Shown here: piece after piece, positions 25,901-37,900 of the stretch
How positions within the stretch are numbered: position 1 is the first letter of the stretch
How the letters are laid out: each line of letters opens with the position of its first letter
Source of the DNA: Dicaeum eximium
Lineage: Eukaryota; Chordata; Aves; Passeriformes; Dicaeidae
Length of the DNA stretch: 64,000 nucleotides
Reading direction: 5' to 3'
Assembly (NCBI GenBank): GCA_013396995.1
Contig: VWZP01007503.1
Span: 26,024 to 90,023 of the forward strand
Translations under genes and position numbers: made by a program
The notes under the pieces: model-generated
What the model was told of the DNA's origin: nothing
What the model saw: only the letters and a program-made list of their open reading frames with translations
The model's database searches: none

Positions 25901-28900
25901 GGGTTTTTCATCCTCTGAGATGAGTTCAAGTGCTCGGGGTGTTCTATGGTGGATGTGTTTGATTTTTCTGGTGTTTTTCACTGTGAGCCAGGCAGGGCAG
26001 AGGCAGTGGAGTGCTGGCCAGTCATTTGGATGCTGTGTCTCCTCAGATTGTGCCCAGGTGGCTGGGTGCATTCCTTCCCCAGTCCCTGGAGGGCTCTGGC
26101 TGGGTCCCCACCTGCCCCTCCTTTTGGTGCTTTCCTGCTCAGGAATGCTTTGAAGTTACTTTTGGATTTGAAGAGGCTTGTCTTGGCTGAAGGTTTGACA
26201 GGCTGATTGCTAAAATGGTGTGTTTCTGTTTTACTCCTAGCTGTGCCAAAACTGGGGCTGGCCCCAGACTGTAATCTGTATTGTTACTGTTTTTTTTACT
26301 GCTGAGGTTATGTTTTTCTGTAATGTGCTTTTAAAACTTGAATTTTCTTTTTCAACTTTGGAACTCCAAGTCCATCTCCCTACATGTTTTGAAAAGGAAA
26401 AACGCAAACAAATAAGAAACCCAAGCAAACCAAACAAAACCCCCAAAACCATGGCTCCCACTTTTCTTCCCTCATCTCAGGCAGGGCTATGAAAAACCCT
26501 TGCTTAGTTAAGGAGTTCACAAGCAGTAATCAGTGTCATGTGCTGTCTCTTTACATAGAGGCACCTCTGGGCTTGAGGCTCAGGTTGATCTTCATACATT
26601 TTATTTGTATCCATATGTATGCACACATATAATACACATGTGTATATGGGAGTCATAAGAGTTTTATTATTTATATTAGGTTATATTTCATATCCTAATT
26701 TTTTTTATATAGCCTATATATAGAGAGGTACAATGTCCTGCTGCTGTCTGTTTTTGTCCAAATACTGAATCAATGTAATGTGAACAATGAAAATGTGAAT
26801 TTCCACTGCCCTGACTTCAAATAAAACAGAAATGAAAGAAGAAATTCACTTGTACTTTCAAAAGTTGCTGTCAAAGCTATACTGGTAATTTTTTTAGAGC
26901 ATATTCCTGCAATTTTTTTTCTGCGTAATTTTTTTCCTTTTGTGTGTTTATTTAGGAAATGAGGAGCAAGCCATTTAGTGTGGGGGGCCTGTATTTGAGT
27001 GATTTTTATGTGGAAAGGTAGCAGTCAGTCCTTGTCACCATCTACAGTGTTAAAGTCAGAGAATCATAGAATACTCTGAGTTGGAAAGAACCCATCAGGA
27101 CCATCAAGTCCAGTTCCTGGCCCTGCACAGAACACCCCAAGAATCACCCATGTACCTGAAAGCATGTATGAGAACAACTGAATTCATACCAGAGTATGAG
27201 AAGATTTTTGAACTTTTATATATCCAAGGTTCACAATTTGAATAGGTCACTCTGCATCAACCCTGTAACTCTTACTTGAACAGCAGCATGTCTGAAAAAT
27301 GTTAGTTTTGATTTAGAGTGGGCGTTTACTTATGGTTACTGTTAATAATTGTCAGCTTTATTTGCAGCCTGGTCTCCTTTAGCTTCCAGTTACACATAGA
27401 TGAGATCTCATTATAGCCTTGGTTTCTTTTAAAGAACCATCTGCTCTCTGAAACCTCTTTCTCTAGGTGTTTGTAGGCTGTGATTAAGGTCCCTCTTGCC
27501 TGCTGCTTGGATACAGTCTAAATGAACTGCACTTCCTTGGTGTTTCCCCCTAGCTGGAATCTTCTGGACCTTCAGCTATTGCCGTGCCTTTCTCAACACA
27601 GGGACCTTTGCAGTTGCTTTTTCAAACCCTTTGTCAAGTGACTACAGGAGCTGATTTCCCAGGAATAGTTTCCCTGATGATGCATATTATGGGAATACTC
27701 CTCCCACTTCCAGTCCTGCTGTTTGTGAAACCAGTGATCTCATTTTTTCTGTAGTGTTGCACTGACAGCTTGTGCTCACTTAGTTATGTACTGTGAGCAT
27801 CAAGTCCATGTCATGTGTGTTGGAGCCATACAGATCTGCCTTCACAGCATCTGTGTGGGATGTGAGGAGAAAAATTTAGACCTGAGAGAGAGAGAGAACT
27901 GTTGTATTTGACCACAGTGCTTCTGTGGATAACTTTTTCATACCTTAAAAGAAAAAAATCATAATCTTATAAAGGAAATTTAACGTTATCCAACTTTGAG
28001 GCTGTAAATCCAGCTACCACCTCAATCTTTGCCTGACTTCCATGTATATAAAGGTGATATGTCTTTGTTTCTATCTTAGTAGCTTTGATAGTGATGCAAA
28101 TTATGTGTGAGTTTTACATGGACTCCACGCTGGTGAATGAGGGGATGCCGGTATGAGCGGTGATCATTTGTTATGAAAAAATCTATTTCTGCTATGCATT
28201 GTAATTACTGTGTGTCACTGCTGCTCATCTTTGCCCCTTTATTTAATTTTCCCTTCCTGGCACTTGAAAAAGGACCCCAATGTTTGGTAGTCAAACAGTA
28301 TCTCTTTTGTCACAGCAGTTCTGAGGGCTTTGGCTTCATTATTTGTGGTGGGAGCGTGTGTGCGCGCCGGGAGAGGGAAATGCCATCTGGAAAATCTGTA
28401 ATAGGAGCTGTTTGTACATGAATGTGGGCTCTCACCTCCCAAAGGAGAGAGGGGGAGAGGTAGAGGCGTTGGAGTTCAGCATTTCAGGCATTATGAACAG
28501 GGCTTGTGTCTGACAGGGAGTGTTATGTGAGCCCAGAGCTGGGCACTGAGAACCATCCGAACCCAGGGGATAGAGAAGGAAGCAGTTGTTTCTCCAGAAA
28601 GGTCCAATTTGCCTTTGGGGGGCTGGAAAGGCTCAGACTGCAAAGCTGGGGACACTGAACTTCCTTCCCTGCAGGTAGCATGTCCAGCAGCATGCCCAAA
28701 ATGTATGCAGCAGCCCTGTTGGGCTCACGGTGCAGAGGTGCTTCTCTGACAGATCAAGCAGTCATTTTCCCCACAAACAGCTTGTGAGCCTCTTCCAAGA
28801 GGTGCTTTCCCTTCAGGTGAGGACTGAACACTTGTCCAAAGGCCAGCTGTGCACACAGGGACCCTTGGTGCAGTTTGAGCACCATTGGCATCAAAGGGTG

Positions 28901-31900
28901 TCATTAACAAGGGGTGAGTTGAGCCTGAGACTGCAGATGGTCGTGCATGGCATGGCTGTACAGAAGCCAGGTGGGCTGTGCTTGCAGCCCAGTGGGGCAT
29001 GGTGACAGTGTGAGGTCTGCCATGCACCACAAGGAATGAGTTGAAACCCTATTGTTCGAATCTGTAACGCAGCTGAAGAGAGAGGTTATTTAAATACACT
29101 TGGCTGGAGAACAGTTTGACTCATTAGGGAACTTCCTGCATTGCCCTCTTCAGAGATGGCTTTTCTGATACCCGTGCAGAGCACTTTGACTGATAGCCTC
29201 CTTAAATTTTCTCTAAGTTTTGTTTTTCTCTAAGTTACTTCATCCATCGCTTGAACAGGGAACTTTAAGAAGGAGTCAAAAGCTGCCTCTTCATTCTGGT
29301 GGTACAGATAAGGATTATCCCTTGATGATTCTAGAGATCTTATTTGCACACTGGTGTGAAATGACGTTCAGTGCATGCATCTGTTCTCTGTGATGGTGGT
29401 ATGAGCTTTTATTCCCCTTAAAGATTGGGTTCAGTGGTACACCCTTCATGTGGGTTGTTTACATAGTGGTGCTATCTTACTTTGTACTGCAGGAGGAAAA
29501 AAAGGTGAAACCCATGTTGTTTTTCTGGATACTTGAATTCTCTGTACTTGAGAGGAGTAAGGGTGAGATGCAGAGTGCATCTCTCATTTATTTAAAAATA
29601 CACAGTAAATGCACATGCAACTTGTTTCATTATCCAGCAGTAAGTGTCTCTGTAAACTCTAATGAAGAGTGCTGAAAAAAATGGGGGAGCAAGGGATGCC
29701 ATTTTAGTTAGTTCTGTAAGCTCTGTTTTTCTGTACATCTATCAGAAAGGGTGAAATTTAGTCATGTGTTGGAGAGGATCGACTTTTTCACAGGAAAGGA
29801 GGTGGTATGTTGGACAAGATTGAAGAATTAGTTGGATAGAAATAAAAAAAGGAAAAACTGTGCATTTGAAGTAAGCATTTTTGACCTTGTTTTCCACTTT
29901 TTCTACCCTGTCTTTCTATAACATGTCCATGGAACAAGAAAAAAAGCAAAATGTTGTAGTTCTTCAGAGAGATATGAATATCCTAGAAAGCTGTGCATGA
30001 TCTTATTAAGAGACTATGTAGAATTTTTTATATCTGTGTATAAGTACAGATATCTTAAAAATGTTTTTTATCAACTCAGAAATGGTATCTATTAATTATA
30101 GACATGTGAAAACACAGCCAGTAGTTGGCTGTGCATTTTTCATGCATGCCTAAATCACACACACTGATTACAGCCACAGCTATGATGCTTGGAGGAGGAC
30201 ATTTCTGTGCACAACCATTCTCTCAGTGTGTGAGGTGTGCAGTGGAAGATGCACACTCAACAAGTCTGCAAGAGAAGAGCCACAGGCTTGATGACAGAAA
30301 AAGCACACAAAACAAAAGCTTTCTGCAGAAATGTAATTTTAGTCTTGGACACGGGAGATCTTAGGTGCATGTGTCACAAACCCTGGGTGGCAGGGATAAA
30401 TGGCTTTTTTGGATGGCTGAGTTGAAACTCTGATGTTTAACTTGCAGCAGTGGTAGATGCTCACAGCCCAGCCTGAAAGCTCAATACATACTGGATTTTG
30501 ATCAAGTGTAATAACAGGGCTAAATCATCTGAAAAATCCAATTCCAGTTGTCTCCAGTTGGCCATTTGAAATTACTCTTTACTTTTTGGCCTTAGTCTCT
30601 CCATGTCTCACTTGAATTTTCAGCTCCACTGTGAAAATGAATTCAGGTTGTGGAGTGTTTCCCTAGGAGGGAATTAAATAGCTCTGTGGGAACAAAATTT
30701 GAATTGTATTTGGTAAAGGAGAGGTGAGGCTGTGCATGAGACAGTGCAAAGAACAAAACATGGAATATCTTCTCAATTAGTGAAGCACCATGCATTCTGC
30801 TTGTTGAATAAAGCATGGGTTCTCTAGAGAAATTGTTTGGTCACGTTATGAAAACATTCCTGTTTTTAGGTGTACATGATGTGCAAAAGGACACCGAGTT
30901 AAACATTCATAGGTATTTCTTAATACCTGGGTGCTTTGCAACCTGAATGTTCAGTTCACATCTGCAATTTACTAGCACACAACGTAGAAGTGTTGGCTGG
31001 GATTTTGCTAAGTACTGTGTGGACTCCCTAAATTGCATATTCCATGTGCCAAAATGCCTAGCATTCATGGATTTACAAAAGTGTAAGTAAAGGTGAATGC
31101 TACTCATCTACACATTGCATGATAGAGTTCTGAGGTTTGTAGAAAATTTCAGCTGAGAAGGGAACTGACAGCCAGGATCACTTACTCAACAGTGAACTGT
31201 TTTGGAGCCTGAGAAGAGATTTTTCAAGAGAGCCCAAGTGACAATACTTAGGATGTGTACTTTGTTTGCCATTTGGAGAGATTAATCTCTTGTTTAGGCT
31301 TTCTTCTCTCTACATCTGAATGACTTGCAGCATATTTTGTTTCACCTCTGAGGATGCAGTTTTGCCCTATTCATGTTAGTCTAGAATTCATACCATCATG
31401 AAGATTACACTCTCAGCTTCTTTTTTTTGGACTGTGGCTCAAAAGTTCACATGTATATTCTGGATCATGTCAAATAGAAACATAAACACCTCTAACTTCT
31501 TGACACCAGTCATTTACTCTTACCACAGCACGTCTTGCTTGGTTTGGAGAAGACACCTACCTCCCTTTTCCCCCTCCAGTGGGTCTCTTGAGCCTGCCTC
31601 TGTTGTTCTTTTCATTTCAATATTTCACATGCACCTTCTTGCTTGTTCTCATTATTCCATGAAGCCTCTCTTGTGGTTCTCCATAACCCTCTATCAGAAA
31701 TACTCTTGTCTTGGAGAGTGTGCCATACCTCTCTGTATGACCACTGATCTATTAGCCTGCTCCATTTTTCCTCTTTGCCTAAGTTTTTCTGATCTTGTGT
31801 TACATTCTCAAGGGCTTTGGGAGAAGGGTTGCCACTTTGCTCTGCTAATACAGTGCTTGGCAGAATACACTAAGATGCTAAGGAACTATTTTAAGAGTAA

Positions 31901-34900
31901 ACTAAGAATGATTTTCAGATAATTTCAACTTGCTGTGCTCGGGAAGAGGGGAAAGAGTGGGAAATATCCTTGTAGCTCCCTTGGAGCAAAGGAGGGATGG
32001 TTGGTGACTTCAGAAGCTAGAAAGTGTCAAAAGAAAGTAACTTGTAGTACAACACTCCCAGATCCTGGTAGGGAATGTGTAACAGAAACTTGGAAAAAGG
32101 AGGGGGGCAGGGGGAGAGGAGAGTAACAAGGTGAGATTTGACCAGTCCCCCATCCCTTCGTTTCCCAGGATTGTTCATCTGGAATGACAGCTGTCACCAT
32201 GCATTGTAAGAGGCAGTGTCAAAAAAGTGCCAGATGCAGTTCTTCAGAATAATCTCAGTGCTAAAAGCAGCGTGTTGCTGTTGCTGGAAACCATCTGTAA
32301 CCCTACAAACTGGTTAGACTGGCTTAAAGCCGAGAATAACTCTGAGTAGTTTATGCAGATCTAAGTGGTGGTGGCAGGGATGTCAGGCTAATCAGCTTCC
32401 AGAGGAGTAAAATGATGGATTCCAGAAGAGGGAAATGAGCAGCCAAAGGCCAGCATATCTTGCTGTCTTAGAGCAGCTGAATATTCGTGATGAGTCTGGG
32501 CATTAGAGGTGATAAAGTGCAGCCTTTGAGGACATGCCCTGTTTTGCTGGTCACCCATGGCTGGATTTCCCTTCTACTTTCATGATGATACAAATTTGAG
32601 AAAATTAAGGGCTAGTTGCTGGCTTCACTAATAGCTCTCATTTATCCATAGCCTTCACAATAGTGCTGCCCCAGGGGTAGCTCGACCCAGAGGTGCAAGA
32701 GGCAGCAAAGGGAGGCTCTGCACAATGTGACCTGGGGCCAGTTTTGGCACAAGTTATCCAAACAGGCATTTGGAAGTTGCATTTGCCAAGGGATTCTGGA
32801 TTTCCAGGCAGATACCACTTTAAAGGTTTTACCTGAATGGTGCATGCACAGCAAGCTGGGAGGGAGCTGTGCTTTTGTGTTTGTGAGTAGAGAGGCTCAG
32901 GGAGGGTTGAAAAAGAGCAATGTCCTCTCTCCTGAGTTAATATTTAGACAAGCCTACCTATTTTTTTTTCCCCATAAATACTTCTATTTTTGCATTTTTG
33001 CATTTCCCAGGAAGCTTTGGGAGTAAGCTCTCCAGAAGCTTAAATATGGTGTTTAGCCCTTGCTCTGCAGTTCATGTGGCAGAGCTGCTGGCCTTGCTGT
33101 TCTTGAGCTTCTGATTATAGGATACATATTTTTCATTTTTAATTCCTTGGTGTGTCTTTAGTCAAATTACCTCCTTCCCTGCCAGTGGTGGAGGTTAGGT
33201 CCCACCACAAAGTAATTACTAGCACTGGAGATGTACATTCTTCTCCCTTCTTCCAGCCTTCTGCCCAGTGCCTATGTGCTCTGTGTGTGTGTGGTCTTGA
33301 TAGCAAGGACACACAGCAGCACAGAGCCTGTAAGCCCACTCTTATTTTTGTTACCTGTTTGCAGCTGAACTCTGTTGACATCTCACCAGCTTGATGCACT
33401 CAGCTGTGAATGAAAGGTCTTGTGCAGCCTTGCAGAATGCTGGCAGCCCCATGGCTGCCTCCCAGGATGTTGGTGCAGCACACAGTTAATTCAAAGCTCT
33501 GTTGCTTTTACCAGCCCTACAGTGTATGTTTTTGCTCTCTCTCTTTTAATTTTGTATATGCAGTAAATAGTCTGTTTGGAGGCAGTAGAAAGCTTTGAAA
33601 GAAAGATCAGCACTCTTTTTCCTTTTATGTATATTTGCTTTCAGATTCCAGCTGCTCTATTTAATGGATATGCCTCTCACAGCTACTGCTCAGTCATGGC
33701 AGAGGACTGTGCTATATGCAGTTGGGATGCAGTGCCCCTGGTATAGGATATTCTCCTGCAAAAGGAAAGACTCAAGTGTTTCAGTTGGACTAGGAAGTTT
33801 TCTAAGGCAGAATTACAGTTTACAAAAATGCATTTGATTACTTTGTATTTTTAAAGGGGGTTGTTATTAGCCTTGTGGAATTCTTTCAGAGGTTGAGTCT
33901 TGCCAAGTTCTTGGTGCTCTCTTATACTTCAGACCTGGGAAAGTAAGTCCTTTTTCAATAAGTCAAACAGTGAATGGAAATGGAATGGAAAAGGGGAGCT
34001 AAACTTATCATGCTGACCTCCTTCCAGTTCTTGACAATGCTGGGCAAACCCTTCAGCTTTGTCTAGAAAAAAGTTGCGTGGCTTTCTCTTGACTAGGGAG
34101 CTTTCAGTTAGTGGAGTTAGGGGATAATTCTGCCAACATGTGATGCATGTTTCAGTGCTGCCAGATAGAATCTGCATCCTGTGCTGTGACTTCCCAGAGG
34201 CTCTGTGGAGGAAATTAGCATGATCACCATAGCACTGGTGATCCTGTGAAATCATCAAAGCCTATATCCTCTTTTGCATGTACTAAATGAACCCTTGGGG
34301 GAAGAAATGAAGTTAAGGATGTGACAAATACTTTGTCCTTAAAAGCATAATCCCACCTTTTGAGCTATTTGCTACATGCAAGCAGCAGAAGAAGCAGGAG
34401 TCTGGCTAAAGGCTGTCTCTAGAAGGAGGAATAACACTGAGTCAGCAGGCATTAGCCTGTTTAGGACAGGGCTCTCTGGCTGCTTTACCCAGTGGCTTGT
34501 TTAGTCTTGTTCTGCTACGCATTAGCAGCTTTCAGCAATGTACAGTGATTAGTGCTGTGTCTTTCCTCGCTGCTCCTCTGTGTATCCTGGGGCTAGGATT
34601 AGGTTACAGCCCTGAAATGGCATGGCTGTCTGCATTGACTGAGAGCTGAATAGTAAGGGCAGAGTTTTGTTGATAGACTAGAATGTCTTCTGTGTTTGTT
34701 TCCCTTCTCTGGAGGAGGAATGACATTATTTTCATTTGTAGTCTTTCTGTTTCTGATCTAAACATGTGGTGTCCAATTTCCTTCCCTGGCAGGTGACCTG
34801 GAAAATGAGGAATGGTGTCTGGCTACAGAGTTTACTCCAGCTGCAATAAAGACTGAGCCAGGGCTGTGTGAGACATCAGGCCTTGCTCCCTCAGTCAGTC

Positions 34901-37900
34901 TCACCATCACAGCCACGTCGCTGGAGGGGGAACAGCCTGAACTACAGACAGATGCCCTGGTACTGCAGACTCTGTTCTCTCTGCAGGTTCTCCTAGGGCT
35001 GCACACCACTGTATGGTGCCAGAGCTTGGCAGTTCAGGGTGCACACTGCAGTCTGCTTTAATGGTTTTTAATGTTTGCTGGTGTCCCACTGCTGCTGTAA
35101 GAGCTTCTTGTCTGCATCTTTAGCTCTTAATGGTTGGATATACAAGTTTGTCTTCTATGCTAGCCCCAAAGCCTGGTGCTCTTGGGTTTGTAGAAATATT
35201 TGAGTAGTTTCTAATGAACCAGTTGCACATGAACTGACTAGTCCATTTGCCCTTTTGAGCCTGTGACAAGCTAAGTGTCTTTCATAAGAACTTGCTTTAG
35301 TGCTGCTATGCCTTCCCCTAAGCAGAACAAGACTCCTTGTTTGGATTGATTGGAGAGTTTCCCTGTTTGCCTGCAAAGTTACTTTTGCCAGATGTGTGGA
35401 GCTTTCACATTTCAAGCTGCTGCTAGTTCCGGACCAACAAGCCTCACAAGGAGCTTTGTCATGCTTTTCTGACCACAGCTGGAGCAGCCAGTGGGCATTC
35501 CAAAGAGCTTAGTTTGGCTGTGGTTGGGTTAAGGAGAATGAACTGCAGCAGCTGGTGGCTCACCAGGGTCCCCAGCCAGTAGAGGAAGAAGCATGGCTGT
35601 TGTCAGCCCCCAGGATGCAATGTCAGTCCAGGCTGGAGGGAGTTGATATATAAATGTTTCCACTTGGATGTGGATCAGAAATATGTGTAACAGAAATTAT
35701 TTTATGAGAGACTGAAAAAAGCTAAGCACAAGTTTCCCATAATTTTCTCCTAGCTTAAATGTGCTGTTCAGGATGTAGTCCTGCTGTAGCTTGGGGTGCC
35801 ATCATTTGCAGAGTATTGGGACTTGCTGGTGGCTCATTGCTGTTGCATAGATTAGTTACACAGGTGGCTGAGAGAGATTTTGGCTGCAGTTAACCTGCTG
35901 GTGTGCCAGATTGGCTTCCTCAGGCCTGGGACTGTAGCACACAGACAGACTCTGGGCAGCAGTTTGGCAGCCTGGTCAGTGGGGCAAGGCAGGTGCCTTC
36001 CAAACTTCAGTCAGCAGTGACTGGCTCTTCTCCTGCTCCTCAGCACTGTGAAAGGAGCTTGGGTCCCAAAACCTGGTGCTCAGTGACTGGCACCTTGCTC
36101 TTGCTCCCAGATGACAATGGCCTTTAACAGGCTCTCCCTGAGTCCCAGGGGTGTTTCTGTCCTTGCTCAAACAGACCGCGCAGTCCGGCAAATCCTAGCA
36201 GCAGCTCTGTTGCTAAGAGAAGTAATGTGAGTGGGTTACATGTTAGCTTTCAGTCTGAAATGTCATCTCTGAGGCGTGATCTTTTATTTTAGCTAAATAT
36301 AGTAGTAAGAAAAGCCATAGTGGGAGTAGTTGGGGCAGTGTTCTCTGTAGGCTGGTTTAGCAAACTGTGTGAAGCAGTTAAAGCTTTGCCTGTGGCAGAG
36401 CAGGAGGAAAGGAAACCTCTCCATTTATGGAGAAGTAATCATTGTGTCTTTCTATTAAGATTTTTAAGATGTGTACTCCAGGTTTTCATGCTGTTAATTT
36501 CTCTTTTTTAGATTAAACCACTGACCCAGAAAGTTCTTCCAGAGATTAAATTGGAGCCCCATGAAGTGGATCAGTTTCTGAACCTGTCTTCTAAGGAAGG
36601 TCTGTTAAATACCAAATGGAAATGTAAGGGTAGATGTCCAGAAACTACAATAAATGTACTTTACCCTGATTAAATATTTGGAGTTCTTGTTCACCATGTT
36701 AGTTTTTAGGCTGAAGCTGTTGTTTTATAGGGATTCAACTCAGGCTATTGAAGAGTCAGAGCCTCTCTGAGCTTTTATTTGAGTTTTTTTTCCCTTTATT
36801 TTTTTTCCCCTTCTTCATCACAAAGAAAATATCCCTTTTTTCTCTGTAGGGTATTAATAATTGTACTGAATGGAGCTTGAATTATTTAAGTACAGGATTA
36901 TTTAGGATAGAAAAGAAATCAGTTTGAGGATACTTAGTTAAGATATAAGAAACTTTACTGTTAACTCTGATGCAAAAGCAGGATGTGAGTTTATATGAAA
37001 AGAAAAGGTAGGTGGATTTGTTTGTAGCACATTAGTTTTAAGAACAATCGTTATGTCTTTGTACTACACTCTAATGTGGAAGGAGGAGCAAAAATCCCTA
37101 CCCTGAAAGCTAAACACAATTAAAGCAAAGAAAACTTTGGAAGAGCCAAATATTTGGTGTGAAATCTGAGCAGGTAACTGTGTTTCAGTTAGAAATACTT
37201 GATATTCTGTTAGTGAATTCATTTCTCTGGGTAAATAGTACTACTGTAGGGAGAGAAGCAAAGGATGTAGCAGGTGGATAAATGGAGGCTGTATCTCAAC
37301 CCAGGTGTAGGTTTGTTTGCTCACTTTGTGGGATTAAGGGCCTTTCTATTTTTCAAATATGTTTCTTCTTGTGGCAACTGGAAGAGCTAACATGTGAGAC
37401 AAAAAGAGTATTACAGATTTTTTTTATTACTATTTCTCTTCCATCCTCCCTCATCACCCATTTGATCTTTTCAACTCAAATTTGCAAAGCACAACAGAAG
37501 TGGAAGGTGGCAAATTAGCCCTGTATCTTCCTACTTCAAAATTCAATTGCTGTAAATTAAGCTCAGAGAAAAAATGATTTAGTTATGGCAGTTTTGAGCA
37601 TCTCCTAAATTGTCCATTTAATAAGAGTGGGTGAGACATGCCCTGTTTCTCTCAGTCCAGACCTGTTTGATCATAAACAGCACTTTGACTGACAATTCTA
37701 GAGCAGGTTCTTTTGGCTGCAGTTGAGGTTATCTTATGGCCTTGGATAGACAGTGTGAGAGAGAGGTTCCTGTGGTGGCTGCCTGTGCTGCTCCTGCTCC
37801 ATCAGTGCTTTGAAGCCTTTGCTGTCACTAGGTTGTCAGTCACTTCTCAGCTGTGCCAGATCGTGTCCTTAGGAGGCCTTTCGCTCCTTCCTGATCATGT

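Larger units (their letters stand above)
22935..34792 (+). other. CREB3L2: CREB3L2 intron 2
   Basis: An 11.9-kb intron between GTACGA and CCTGGCAG. It contains the reversed CR1 pieces at 27058 and 27465, a GGA tract at 23883-23900, an A/C-rich low-complexity stretch at 26398-26450 and a (GA)7 tract at 27884-27897. No other exon or RNA gene was recognised. The 174-residue open frame at 31398-31922 is not protein-like. Confidence 0.9.

Noticed and set aside
31398..31922. 174-residue open frame in intron 2
   Set aside because: It comes from a pyrimidine-rich stretch, and its composition (Ser, Leu, Cys, His-rich) shows no domain or homology I recognise.
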